A DNA stretch of 64,000 nucleotides. Origin: Parvibaculum sp. (GTDB taxonomy: Bacteria; Pseudomonadota; Alphaproteobacteria; Parvibaculales; Parvibaculaceae). The translations under genes and the position numbers were made by a program. The DNA lies in NCBI RefSeq assembly GCF_019635935.1, contig NZ_JAHBYN010000001.1, positions 2,695,532 to 2,759,531 on the forward strand, given 5' to 3'. Under the pieces are notes generated by a model that was given only the letters and a program-made list of their open reading frames with translations, made no database searches and was not told the DNA's origin. Positions 50,719 through 60,781 of this stretch are shown piece by piece; within the stretch, counting starts at the first letter, position 1; each line of letters opens with the position of its first letter.

Positions 50719-52245
50719 ATGGCCTTGGCTCAGGCGAAAGCATCCGCCGGCCCCAGCGTCGCCATTCTCGGCGCGGGCGTCGCGGGCATCTGCACGGCGA
50801 TCAAACTGAAGCAGGCGGGCTTCACCGATTTCACGATCTACGAAAAGGCATCCGAGATCGGCGGCACATGGCGCGACAACACCTATCCGGGTTGTTCCTG
50901 CGACGTGCCGCTGCACATGTACCAATATTCCTTCGACATGCGGCCGACCTGGACGAAAAAATATGTCTTCGCCGCCGACATCAAGGACTACCTCGAATCC
51001 GTCGTCGACAAATACGGGCTGCGCGGCCATATCCGCTTCAACACCGAAATCGACGATGCGCGTTTCGACGAACAGACGGGCATGTGGACGCTGAAATCCG
51101 GCGACCGAAGCTTCACCGCAAATGTCGTGGCGGCAGGCACCGGACAGTTGCACCGCCCGGTCTGGCCCGACATCAAGGGTCGCGACAGTTTCGCCGGCGA
51201 CGCCTGGCATTCGGCGCAGTGGAACCACGATGTCGATTTGAAGGGAAAGCGCGTCGCTGTGATCGGCAATGGCGCGTCCGCCATCCAGTTCGTGCCCGAG
51301 ATCGCCAAGGAAGCGGGCAGCGTCACGATCTTCCAGCGCTCGGCAAGCTGGGTTCTGCCGCGCCCGCAGCGCGAGTTCTACGGTTGGGAAAAGGCGCTCT
51401 ATCGCGCGCTGCCCTGGACGATGAAAATTCAGCGCTGGAAGATCTACTGGTTCGGCGAGCTGCTGTTCCGCTCGTTCCATACGTCCGGGGACAAGCTGAA
51501 GCAGATGGGCATCGACGAGATGAACCTCTATCTCTCCGATCCCGAAAAGAAGAAAAAGCTGACACCGGACTACGAGCCGGGCTGCAAGCGCGTGTTGTTT
51601 GCCAATGACTGGTGGCCGACAATGGGCATGGATCATGTCGATGTCGTCACCGAAGGCATCGACGAAATCCTGCCGTCGGGCATCCGCACGAAGGACGGCC
51701 GCACGCGCGACTTCGACACCGTGATCTACAGCACCGGCTTCGACACGACGCATTTCCTCGGGCCGATGACGATGAAGGGCCTTGCTGGCCGCGACCTGAA
51801 GGATGCATGGAAAACCGGCGCCGAAGCGCATCACGGCATGACGGTGGCGGGTTTCCCGAATTTCTTCATGCTCTACGGGCCGAACACCAATCTCGGTCAC
51901 AACTCGATCATCTTCATGATCGAGTGCCAGGCGAACTACATTACCCAATGCGTCAGGAAGCTGCGCAATGACGACCTGCTCTATCTCGACGTGAAGCCGG
52001 AAGTGCAGCGCGCTTCAAACGAGGGCGTGCAGGTCGACAATGCGAACTCGGTTTTCGCGAGCGGCTGCACGAGCTGGTACAAGACGGCGTCGGGCAAGGT
52101 GACCAACAACTGGGCCAACTACACTTTCAAATACTGGTGGCGCGTGCGGCGGCCGAACTTCGCCGAGTTTAACCTCCGTACACGGACGACAAGCGCACAA
52201 GGCGCCGCCGACGGCATCGGAACGCCGGTCGCGGTCGCCGAATAG
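50719..52245 (+). CDS. Flavin-containing monooxygenase, Baeyer-Villiger type
   Basis: A 508-residue FAD/NADPH monooxygenase. FAD-binding GAGVAG is near residue 18 and GGTWRDNTYPGCSCDVP follows. The Baeyer-Villiger fingerprint FxGxxxHxxxW is matched by FAGDAWHSAQW, and the second nucleotide fold is VAVIGNGASAIQ. The typical Asp/Pro after the fingerprint Trp is replaced by Asn. In the family a ketone is converted to an ester or lactone with NADPH and O2. I chose ATG 50719, with AGGGAGGGAAAC upstream. Next to esterase and hydrolase genes it could take part in ketone degradation, which is inference. It is divergent from the RraA-like gene and ends convergently with an XRE-type regulator. Confidence 0.88.
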   Translation: MALAQAKASAGPSVAILGAGVAGICTAIKLKQAGFTDFTIYEKASEIGGTWRDNTYPGCSCDVPLHMYQYSFDMRPTWTKKYVFAADIKDYLESVVDKYGLRGHIRFNTEIDDARFDEQTGMWTLKSGDRSFTANVVAAGTGQLHRPVWPDIKGRDSFAGDAWHSAQWNHDVDLKGKRVAVIGNGASAIQFVPEIAKEAGSVTIFQRSASWVLPRPQREFYGWEKALYRALPWTMKIQRWKIYWFGELLFRSFHTSGDKLKQMGIDEMNLYLSDPEKKKKLTPDYEPGCKRVLFANDWWPTMGMDHVDVVTEGIDEILPSGIRTKDGRTRDFDTVIYSTGFDTTHFLGPMTMKGLAGRDLKDAWKTGAEAHHGMTVAGFPNFFMLYGPNTNLGHNSIIFMIECQANYITQCVRKLRNDDLLYLDVKPEVQRASNEGVQVDNANSVFASGCTSWYKTASGKVTNNWANYTFKYWWRVRRPNFAEFNLRTRTTSAQGAADGIGTPVAVAE

Positions 52246-52249
52246 GCGC

Positions 52250-52280
52250 GGGCGACGCGGCCCGACGTCAGGCGTCGCCC
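52250..52280. terminator. Hairpin between convergent genes
   Basis: A 9-bp perfect dyad GGGCGACGC / GCGTCGCCC with a 13-nt loop overlaps the end of the regulator gene and follows the monooxygenase stop. There is no T-run, so it may serve as a factor-assisted or RNA-stabilising hairpin more than an intrinsic terminator. Confidence 0.4.
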
Positions 52281-53059
52281 GCTGCCGCGCGCATCGCGGC
52301 TGCCGTGAAGGCGTCGCCGGGAAAGAAGGATTCGATCACCAGTTCCGAAAAGGAAATGTCGACCGCCGTGCCGAAAACCGTGGTGGCGGTGAAGAAGGTC
52401 AGCGTGCCTTCTTCGGTGCGGATTTTCACCGGCGCGATAAGCCCGCCATATTCGGCGGCGATGTCTGCCGCCTCGCCGCCCGGCATCGCCTTCAGCTCTT
52501 CGAGCAGCGCCGCGAGCCCCGGATCTGCCGTCTGCGCGACCTGCCGCTCGAGCCGCATGAAGATGTGGCTGCGCCAGCCGGCGAGATTTTCGATGCGGGG
52601 CGCGAGCCCGCGCGGATCGAGGCTCAAGCGCAGCACATTGACCGGCGCTTCGAGCAGGGCGGGATCGACGTCCTGCAGGAAGAGACCCGCCGCATCGTTC
52701 GCCGCGACAAGGTTCCAGTGCCGGTCGACGGCAAGCGCCGGATAAGGCTCGCTCCCCTTCAGCACCAGATCGACCGCGCGCCGCGCCGCCGCCGCATCCG
52801 GGCTGTCGAGCCCGGCTTCCGAATAGACCGGCGCGAAGCCGGCGGCGAGCAAGAGCGCGTTACGCTCGCGGAAGGGCACGTCGAGAAGCTCGGCCAGATG
52901 CAGCAGCATGTCGCGGCTCGGCCGCGCGCGGCCGGTTTCGAGAAAGCTCAAATGCCGCGCCGAAATCTCGGCGTCGCAGGCAAAGGCGAGCTGGCTGAGG
53001 CGGCGGCGCTGGCGCCATTCGCGCAGGCGCTCGCCGACGGGCGGGGTGTGCATGTTCAT
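52268..53059 (-). CDS. XRE family regulator with MmyB-like ligand-binding domain
   Basis: A 263-residue regulator. The N-terminal helix-turn-helix (about residues 8-70) contains LREWRQRRRLSQLAFACDAEISARHLSFLETGRARPSRDML. The C-terminal MmyB-like PAS-type domain (about 100-255) shows YPALAVDRHWNLVAANDAAGLFL and LSFSELVIESFFPGD-like ends. In this family the second domain senses a small, often fatty-acid-like, molecule and the protein commonly controls a neighbouring SDR or oxidoreductase. The start was placed at ATG 53059 because the earlier ATG at 53095 adds an atypical extension. It is divergent from a small membrane protein gene at 53190, a likely target. Confidence 0.85.
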   Translation of the reverse strand: MNMHTPPVGERLREWRQRRRLSQLAFACDAEISARHLSFLETGRARPSRDMLLHLAELLDVPFRERNALLLAAGFAPVYSEAGLDSPDAAAARRAVDLVLKGSEPYPALAVDRHWNLVAANDAAGLFLQDVDPALLEAPVNVLRLSLDPRGLAPRIENLAGWRSHIFMRLERQVAQTADPGLAALLEELKAMPGGEAADIAAEYGGLIAPVKIRTEEGTLTFFTATTVFGTAVDISFSELVIESFFPGDAFTAAAMRAAAGDA

Positions 53060-53189
53060 AGGGCAGAGCCTATGCGCGCCCGCGCCGCGGGACAATTACC
53101 TCCCGCGTAATCGACTTCGCGCGCGGCCGGCCCCAACTATGGCGGACAAGCGGATACCGAAGCCGAAACCGGAGCAAAGGAGATTTCCA

Positions 53190-53582
53190 ATGGCAATCGC
53201 AATCGTCAATTCCATTTCCGCGCGTCAGGCCGTGCTGGCGGATGCCGCCGCCAGCGGCGCCATGGCCGCGCTGTTCATCGCCGCCTCGGGGCCGGTCGCC
53301 CAGCTGACGGGGCTGCCCGCCGGCTTCCTCTTCTGGGTCGGCATCGCCTTCCTTCCCTGGGTGGCCGTACTCGCGCTGATCGGCAGGGCCGAACCGCCCG
53401 CCGCCGGCGCCGTCGAGGCGGTGATCGCCGGCAACGCGCTCTGGGTGGTTGCATCCATCGCGGTCGTCGTCCTCGGCGTCTTCGACCTCAACGCGCTTGG
53501 GCTGGCCTTCGTGATCGCGCAGGCCGTCGCCGTCGCCATCCTCGCCGAACTGCAATTCCTCGGCTTGCGCCGCGCGGGTTGA
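53190..53582 (+). CDS. Small membrane protein, probably controlled by the adjacent regulator
   Basis: A 130-residue protein with four predicted transmembrane helices (about residues 18-35, 42-62, 78-98, 102-122) and short loops. It starts with ATG 53190, which has a ribosome-binding site AAAGGAG. No known family is recognised. It lies divergent from, and 130 bases from, an XRE/MmyB-type regulator, a common arrangement of regulator and target. Its 3' end is convergent with aceA, with a strong bidirectional terminator between them. Function is unknown; an inner-membrane stress or transport role is possible but unsupported. Confidence 0.72.
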   Translation: MAIAIVNSISARQAVLADAAASGAMAALFIAASGPVAQLTGLPAGFLFWVGIAFLPWVAVLALIGRAEPPAAGAVEAVIAGNALWVVASIAVVVLGVFDLNALGLAFVIAQAVAVAILAELQFLGLRRAG

Positions 53583-53604
53583 CGCGAAGCCCTATTGCCA
53601 CAAA

Positions 53605-53634
53605 AAAACCGCCGGGGTTTCCCCCGGCGGTTTT
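53605..53634. terminator. Bidirectional rho-independent terminator
   Basis: A 13-bp stem (AAAACCGCCGGGG pairing with CCCCGGCGGTTTT) encloses a 4-nt loop TTTC. Both ends carry A/T runs, so it can end transcription from both the membrane protein gene and the convergent aceA. Confidence 0.92.
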
Positions 53635-53659
53635 GCGTTTGGTCCGTTGAAGACGCCGT

Positions 53660-54958
53660 TTAGTGCGCGGCGGCCTTCTTGAACTGGTCGGCTTCGGTCG
53701 AGTCGCCGAGCGCGGTGGTGGAGCTTTCGCCGCCGGCCGCCGCGATGGCGACGAGGTCGAAATAGCCGGTGCCGACTTCGCGCTGGTGGCGGGTCGCGGT
53801 GTAGCCCTTGGCTTCCGAAGCGAATTCGGCCTGCTGCAGTTCCGAATAGGCCGCCATGCCGCGGTCGCGATAGCCCGACGCCAGCTCGAACATGCCGTGG
53901 TTGAGCTGGTGGAAACCGGCCAGCGTCACGAACTGGTACTTGTAGCCCATCGCGGCGATTTCCTTCTGGAACTTCGCAATCGTCGCCTTGTCGAGATTGG
54001 CTTCCCAGTTGAACGAGGGCGAGCAGTTGTAAGCCAGAAGCTGGTCGGGATATTCCTTCTTCACCGCTTCGGCGAAGCGCTTGGCGTCGTCGAGGTTCGG
54101 CTTCGAGGTTTCCCACCACAGAAGGTCGGCATAAGGCGCGAAGGAGAGGCCGCGCTTGATGCAATGATCGACGCCCGTACCCGGCTTCAGACGGTAGAAG
54201 CCTTCGACGGTGCGGCCCTTGTCGAAATCGATGAACTCGTGATCGCGCTCGTCGATGTCCGACGTGATCAGGTTGGCGCTCTCCGCGTCGGTGCGCGCCA
54301 TGATCAGCGTCGGCGTGCCCATGACGTCGGCGCCGAGGCGCGCAGCGTTGAGGTTGCGCTCATGCGCGCGGCTCGGGATCAGAACCTTGCCGCCGAGATG
54401 GCCGCACTTCTTTTCCGACGCCAGCTGGTCTTCGTAGTGGACGCCCGAGGCGCCGGCTTCGATGTAAGCCTTCATGATTTCGAAGCAGTTGAGCGGCCCG
54501 CCGAAGCCGGCTTCCGCGTCGGCGACGATCGGCAGGAACCAGTCGCGCTTGGCGCCGCCTTCCGAATGCTCGATCTCGTCGGCGCGCTTCAGCGCCCGGT
54601 TGATCTTCTTGGCAAGCTCGGGGCCGGCATTGGCCGGATAGAGCGACTGGTCGGGATACATCGCGCCGGCCGTGTTGGCGTCGGCAGCAACCTGCCAGCC
54701 CGAGAGGTAGATCGCCTTCAGGCCCGCACGCGCCATCTGCATCGCCTGGTTGCCGGAAAGCGCGCCCAGCGAGTGGACGTAGTCGGTCGTGTGCAGCAAT
54801 TCCCAGAGCTTGTTGGCGCCGCGCGTGGCGAGTGTGTGCTCGATGGGGAAGGAGCCGCGCAGCTTCTCGACGTCTTCGACGCTGTAGTTGCGCTTCACAT
54901 TGTCGAAGCGGCCCTTGGGCGCTCCGGGAACGAGATCGTAGAAGGTCTTCTTGCTCAT
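53660..54958 (-). CDS. aceA: Isocitrate lyase
   Basis: A 432-residue isocitrate lyase, the first enzyme of the glyoxylate shunt, splitting isocitrate to glyoxylate and succinate. The catalytic motif with the active-site Cys, K-KCGH, is seen in [17 protein letters not shown]. Upstream is [17 protein letters not shown] and downstream NYSCSPSFNW-like [25 protein letters not shown]. Substrate-binding YPDQSLY and [12 protein letters not shown] agree with the family. It is co-directional with aceB, which lies upstream; the gap is 31 bases, so the two are likely one operon. The gene serves growth on acetate or fatty acids, consistent with the many acyl-CoA genes here. Confidence 0.96.
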   Translation of the reverse strand: MSKKTFYDLVPGAPKGRFDNVKRNYSVEDVEKLRGSFPIEHTLATRGANKLWELLHTTDYVHSLGALSGNQAMQMARAGLKAIYLSGWQVAADANTAGAMYPDQSLYPANAGPELAKKINRALKRADEIEHSEGGAKRDWFLPIVADAEAGFGGPLNCFEIMKAYIEAGASGVHYEDQLASEKKCGHLGGKVLIPSRAHERNLNAARLGADVMGTPTLIMARTDAESANLITSDIDERDHEFIDFDKGRTVEGFYRLKPGTGVDHCIKRGLSFAPYADLLWWETSKPNLDDAKRFAEAVKKEYPDQLLAYNCSPSFNWEANLDKATIAKFQKEIAAMGYKYQFVTLAGFHQLNHGMFELASGYRDRGMAAYSELQQAEFASEAKGYTATRHQREVGTGYFDLVAIAAAGGESSTTALGDSTEADQFKKAAAH

Positions 54959-54989
54959 GGGACTGTCCTCTGCGGGGTCAGGATTGAAT

Positions 54990-56615
<1,626 letters not shown>

Positions 56616-56723
56616 GCTCGCTCGCCTCCCTTGGCCGGTGTCGGTCTTGACGGTGTTCTGATGCGCGCGGTCATACAATCTCGACAGCTGCTTGTCCAAT
56701 ATTTCCTAAGTGATTGAAATTAT

Positions 56724-56784
56724 TGAAGTAAAGAACTTCACAAGATTCCAGTGCGATTCTGTTGATTATGTAAATCTTGTAAAT
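56724..56784. promoter_or_regulatory. Dyad and direct repeats between aceBA and its regulator
   Basis: The divergent intergenic region holds a perfect dyad TGAAGT-N5-ACTTCA (56724-56740) and a direct repeat TGTAAAT twice 9 bp apart (56769-56775 and 56778-56784). The segment AAGAACTTCACAAG resembles the RamB-type binding motif with consensus near AAAACTTTGCAAA. These are candidate operators for the regulator at 56827; the match is loose and the assignment is inferred from position. Confidence 0.5.
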
Positions 56785-56826
56785 TAAAGTCCCGGAAACA
56801 GGCGCAAAAACCGGGAGATTTCGGAG

Positions 56827-58272
56827 ATGGCTTCGGACAAAAAAGTCTTTGCCGGCCCGCGCATTAGGCGGCTCCGGCGCGAGCGCGGACTGACCCAGGC
56901 GCGCATGGCGGCCGATCTCGGCATTTCGGCGAGCTACCTCAACCTGATCGAGCGCGACCAGCGCCCGGTCTCGGTGCAGATCCTGCTGAAGCTGGCCGAA
57001 GTCTATGACGTCGAGCTTCGCACATTGGGCGGCGACGACGAGGCACAGGCGCTGACAGCACTCAGGGAGGTCTTCGCCGACCCGCTGTTCCGCGACGCCG
57101 GGCTCACGGGCCAGGACCTGCAGGACATGGCCGGCGCAAGCCCGGTGGCCGCCGACGCCGTGGCACGGCTTTACCGGGCCTGGCAGGAAAGCGTCACCAA
57201 CGGCTCGATACTGGCCGAGCGTCTTGCCGACCGCGACATGGGCGACGGCGCCGAAGCGCCGGGTCTGCCGCTGGAGGAGGTGCGCGACTTCATCAACAGC
57301 CGCAACAACCATTTCCCCGAACTCGACGACGCGGCCGAGCGGCTCTACACGCAAATGGGCCTCGGCGCCGACGAGCCCTATGTGAGCTTGCGCAACACGC
57401 TGCGCGACATGCACGGCGTTTCGACGCGCGTGGTGCCGGCCGACATGATGCCGCTCGAGCTGCGCCGCTACGACCGCCACCGCCAGACGATTTTCCTGTC
57501 GGAACTGCTCGACCAGCCGGGGCGTTCCTTCCAGCTTGCCTACCAGCTCGGCTATTTCGAACAGTCGCGCACCATCGAGGACATCGTCGAGGCGTCGGGC
57601 CTCGAAAGCGACGAGGCGCGGCGCCTCTGCCGCGTATCGCTGGCGAATTATTTCGCCGCCGCGCTCCTGATGCCCTATGCGGCGTTTCACAAGACGGCGG
57701 AAGCGACGCATTACGACATCCGCCTGCTCGGCCGCCGCTTCGGCACCAGCTTCGAGCAAGTCTGCCACCGGTTAACCACGCTGCAACGCGCCGGCGCGCG
57801 CGGCATCCCGTTCTTCCTCATTCGCGTCGACAATGCCGGCAATGTCTCGAAGCGGTTTTCTGCCGCAGGCTTCCACTTTGCCCGCTTTGGCGGTACCTGC
57901 CCGCGCTGGAATGTGCATGATGCCTTCCGCGTTCCGGGCCAGATCTACACGCAGATAGTCCAGATGGAAGACGGCACCCGCTATTTCTCGATCGCCCGCA
58001 CGGTGAGCCGCGCCGGTTCCGGCATCGGCGTGCCCGGCGACCAGTATGTGGTGGGGCTGGGCTGCGAAATTGCCCATGCGCCGCGCCTCGTCTACAGCCA
58101 GGGCTACGATCTCGACGACGAACGCGGCGCCATGCCCATCGGCGTCAATTGCCGATTGTGCGAGCGCCTCGACTGTTCGCAACGCGCCTTCCCGCCGCTG
58201 AAGCACCGTCTGACCGTCGACGATCATGTGCGCGGCATTTCGCCTTTCGGCGTTCCGGCAAGGAGCGCGTGA
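56827..58272 (+). CDS. XRE/DUF2083-type regulator of short-chain acyl metabolism (RamB/ScfR-like)
   Basis: A 481-residue regulator with an N-terminal Cro/CI helix-turn-helix (about residues 9-65: RIRRLRRERGLTQARMAADLGISASYLNLIERDQRPVS), an IrrE/ImmA-like domain (about 155-300) and a C-terminal DUF2083 domain (about 320-470) with a cysteine-bearing end, NCRLCERLDCSQRAFPPL. This is the architecture of RamB-type and short-chain-fatty-acyl regulators that control isocitrate lyase, malate synthase and acyl-CoA genes. It is divergent from aceBA and separated from it by 211 bases with dyads, so aceBA is its likely target. The effector is unknown; an acyl-CoA is the usual proposal. Confidence 0.9.
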   Translation: MASDKKVFAGPRIRRLRRERGLTQARMAADLGISASYLNLIERDQRPVSVQILLKLAEVYDVELRTLGGDDEAQALTALREVFADPLFRDAGLTGQDLQDMAGASPVAADAVARLYRAWQESVTNGSILAERLADRDMGDGAEAPGLPLEEVRDFINSRNNHFPELDDAAERLYTQMGLGADEPYVSLRNTLRDMHGVSTRVVPADMMPLELRRYDRHRQTIFLSELLDQPGRSFQLAYQLGYFEQSRTIEDIVEASGLESDEARRLCRVSLANYFAAALLMPYAAFHKTAEATHYDIRLLGRRFGTSFEQVCHRLTTLQRAGARGIPFFLIRVDNAGNVSKRFSAAGFHFARFGGTCPRWNVHDAFRVPGQIYTQIVQMEDGTRYFSIARTVSRAGSGIGVPGDQYVVGLGCEIAHAPRLVYSQGYDLDDERGAMPIGVNCRLCERLDCSQRAFPPLKHRLTVDDHVRGISPFGVPARSA

Positions 58273-58279
58273 CAGTCCG

Positions 58280-58975
58280 ATGCGTCCCGATGCCCGTCCC
58301 ATTGCCGCAACGCGACCGCGCGATCTCTGGATCGCCATCGGCATCGCGCTGGTGCTGCACGGTTTCGCGGCGGTGGCGGGGCTGAAATGGTTCGTCGCGG
58401 CGCTGGAGCGGCCCTCGCCGGGCGCCAGCGCCACGACGATCAACTTCGCGGCCTTCAGCGACGCGCCGCAAACCGCCGAGCCCGCGCCGCCCCAACCCGA
58501 ACCCGAAACACCGAAAGTCGAGCCGCCGAAGCCGGAGCCCGCGCCGGTGCGCCGCGCCGCGCCGCGCGAACCCGAGCCCGAGGAAGCGGCGCCCGAGGCC
58601 CCGCCGCCGCCGCCTGCCGCGACGCCGGGCCCGGCCGGCCTCGCGCGCGAAGGCGCCGCCGAAACCGGCGTCGGACAGGAAACGATGGAGGCGGATTATT
58701 TCGCCGCCGTCTCGGCCTGGCTGGCGCGCCACAAGCAATATCCGCGCATGGCGCGGCGTCAGCGGATCGAAGGCGAGGGCCGGGTGTATCTGCGTGTCGC
58801 GCGCGACGGCAGTTTGATTTCCTACCGGATCACGCGCAAGACCGGCTCGGTCGTTCTCGACCGCGAATTGACGGCCACCATCGAACGCGCCGCGCCGTTC
58901 CCGCCCTTCCCGCCGGACATGCGTGCCGCGACGCTCGAATTCGTGGTGCCGATTATTTTCGAATTGACCGAATAG
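58280..58975 (+). CDS. TonB-family energy-transducing protein
   Basis: A 231-residue TonB-like protein. A single N-terminal membrane segment (about residues 17-38) is followed by a Pro/Glu/Ala-rich periplasmic linker (about 60-115) and a TonB C-terminal domain (about 150-231) with YPRMARRQRIEGEGRVYLRVARDGSLISYRI. TonB proteins pass proton-motive energy from ExbBD to outer-membrane receptors. No exbB, exbD or receptor lies nearby, so partner and substrate are open. I chose ATG 58280, 7 bases downstream of the preceding stop. It is convergent with the histidine-kinase-like gene, 8 bases away. Confidence 0.87.
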   Translation: MRPDARPIAATRPRDLWIAIGIALVLHGFAAVAGLKWFVAALERPSPGASATTINFAAFSDAPQTAEPAPPQPEPETPKVEPPKPEPAPVRRAAPREPEPEEAAPEAPPPPPAATPGPAGLAREGAAETGVGQETMEADYFAAVSAWLARHKQYPRMARRQRIEGEGRVYLRVARDGSLISYRITRKTGSVVLDRELTATIERAAPFPPFPPDMRAATLEFVVPIIFELTE

Positions 58976-58983
58976 CGCGGCCG

Positions 58984-60498
58984 CTAGCGGATGACGCGCT
59001 CGGGCGGAAAGCGCAGCGCGATTTCCATGCCGCTGCCGGTCGCCTGTTCGCCGCGCACGACGCCGAGGCTGCCGCCATGCAGCTCCATCACCTTGCGCGT
59101 CAGCGACAGCGCCAGGCTCTCCTCGCGCGGTGCGCCGCTGTCTTCGGCGCTGACGAAAGGATCGTCCACTTCCTCGATCCAGGGCAGCGCGTTCTGTTCG
59201 GCCGCCCGGTTGCGCCGCTCGGCCAGCGTGACCGCGATGCCGCCCCGTTCCTCACGCAAGGTGAGGCGAACGGTCGAGCCGCGATGCGCACAATGAACCG
59301 CTTCGGCCAGCAGCCGGAAAAGCCCCTGCCGGAGGCGTTTGGCGTCGCCGCGCAGGCCCGGCAGCCGTTCCGGGCAATCGACCTCGATGGTCACGCCTTC
59401 GTCGACCGCGTGCTGGCGCTGGCTTGCCACCGCGATCTCGGCAAGCTGCGCGAGATTGCAGATTTCGTCGGTGAGCTCGATCTGGTCCATTTCCGCTTCG
59501 GCGATGCCGAGCAGGTCCTCGATCATGTCGAGCAGCATCGTGCCGCTGGAATAGATGTCGCTCGCATATTCCTTGTAGCGCGCGGTGCCGACCGGCCCGA
59601 GGCGCTCGTTCTTCATCATCTCCGAAAAGCCGATGATATGCGTCAGCGGTGTCCTGAGGTCGTGATTGACGTTGGAGAAGAAGCTCTGGCTGCGCCGCCG
59701 CGTCTCGTGGCTCTGCGCCTCGGCCGCCTGCATGGTGCGTTCGAGCTTCTGGCGAACGGTGACGTCGTTCAAGGCCGCGACACGCGCCGGCACGCCGCCC
59801 CAACGCGTGTCGATGACGCGCATTTCGACGAAACGGTTGTCGCCGTCGGGCCGGGTGATTGTGACGTCGTGTTCGCCGGCCTCGCTCGGCAGGCCGAAAG
59901 GCTGGCCGATCAGTTCGTCGCCCTCGCGGCCAAGCAGCTCGCGCGCCGCGCTGTTGGCGAAGCGCACAAGCCCCGAACTGTCGAGAATGACGATCGCCTC
60001 CGGCGTTTCCTGCACCAGCGTCACGCGCGGCTGCGTGTCGGCCTCTGCCGGCATGGCGGCGGGGCGTTCGTCCCGCGCGAGACGGCGCTTGATCGCGCGG
60101 CGCAGCGCCAGGCCGAGCGCACGCGGCGCGTCGGTGTCGGCGGCAAGGCAATCCTCGGCGCCCGCTTCGATGGCTTCCGCCTGCAAGGCGGCGTCGTCGG
60201 CGCCGACCGCGATAACCGGCGCATTCGGGCCGAGCGCCACCGCGCGGCGCAGGAAATCGAACGACGATGCGTCGCCGTCGCCGAGATCGACGATCAATGC
60301 GTCGATGCCGGGCGCCAGCAACGGGTCGATGCCGTCTTCGGGATGGGAAAAGCTGAAGCTGAGCGGGCCCGCGGCGCCGGACGCGGCAAGGCCGCGCAAC
60401 GAGTTGCAAAGCGGTGTGGAGACGCTGACGACATGGGCGGCAAGCGGCGGCAGCGGGCGGCTGCCGCTCTCGCCGAGGGGGCTGATTTGGTGACTCAT
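58984..60498 (-). CDS. Histidine-kinase-like protein with degraded ATP-binding domain
   Basis: A 504-residue protein with a receiver-like domain (about 20-135, with LIVDLGDG holding Asp71), a PAS domain (about 158-250) and a HisKA dimerisation domain (about 268-335) with a normal phospho-acceptor in NVNHDLRTPLTHI (His279). The ATP-binding domain (about 375-500) lacks family residues: the N-box is RQGLFRLLAEAVHCA, with Arg395 and Glu399 where Asn normally occurs; the G1 DxGxG is absent; and the G2 GLGLGL-type loop is replaced by REESLALSLTRK. It therefore probably cannot bind ATP as a kinase. It may be a phosphorelay adaptor or phosphatase. No cognate response regulator adjoins. ATG 60498 is used; an earlier in-frame start is less likely. 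Confidence 0.82.
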   Translation of the reverse strand: MSHQISPLGESGSRPLPPLAAHVVSVSTPLCNSLRGLAASGAAGPLSFSFSHPEDGIDPLLAPGIDALIVDLGDGDASSFDFLRRAVALGPNAPVIAVGADDAALQAEAIEAGAEDCLAADTDAPRALGLALRRAIKRRLARDERPAAMPAEADTQPRVTLVQETPEAIVILDSSGLVRFANSAARELLGREGDELIGQPFGLPSEAGEHDVTITRPDGDNRFVEMRVIDTRWGGVPARVAALNDVTVRQKLERTMQAAEAQSHETRRRSQSFFSNVNHDLRTPLTHIIGFSEMMKNERLGPVGTARYKEYASDIYSSGTMLLDMIEDLLGIAEAEMDQIELTDEICNLAQLAEIAVASQRQHAVDEGVTIEVDCPERLPGLRGDAKRLRQGLFRLLAEAVHCAHRGSTVRLTLREERGGIAVTLAERRNRAAEQNALPWIEEVDDPFVSAEDSGAPREESLALSLTRKVMELHGGSLGVVRGEQATGSGMEIALRFPPERVIR

Positions 60499-60737
60499 GA
60501 CGATACCTGGACGAGCCAAGTTCAACTCACTCTCCGCCCCCCCAAAAGGGCCCCTGCAACCAATCACATATTCCGGCGCGAATCGGTCCGCCGCTGTGTG
60601 TGTTAAGAATCCACCTATTTGGTAAACAGAAAGTAAAGGACCACAGGATTTGGTGGTTCCATTCCGGGGCAGCCACTAATGAGCGCCGTTAGGGCCCGCT
60701 TGTTCCCGGAGAGGCGATGGGCTAGGTATGCGCCCGC

Positions 60738-60762
60738 GCCGGATTTACGGCGCAAATCCGGC
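60738..60762 (+). promoter_or_regulatory. Hairpin just upstream of hisS
   Basis: A perfect 9-bp dyad GCCGGATTT / AAATCCGGC with a 7-nt loop ends 19 bases before the hisS ATG. It lies in the probable 5' UTR, where it could act as a translational or transcriptional control element or an operator. The 283-base region upstream holds no gene. Confidence 0.45.
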
Positions 60763-60781
60763 CCGAACCGCTTGTGAAGAT

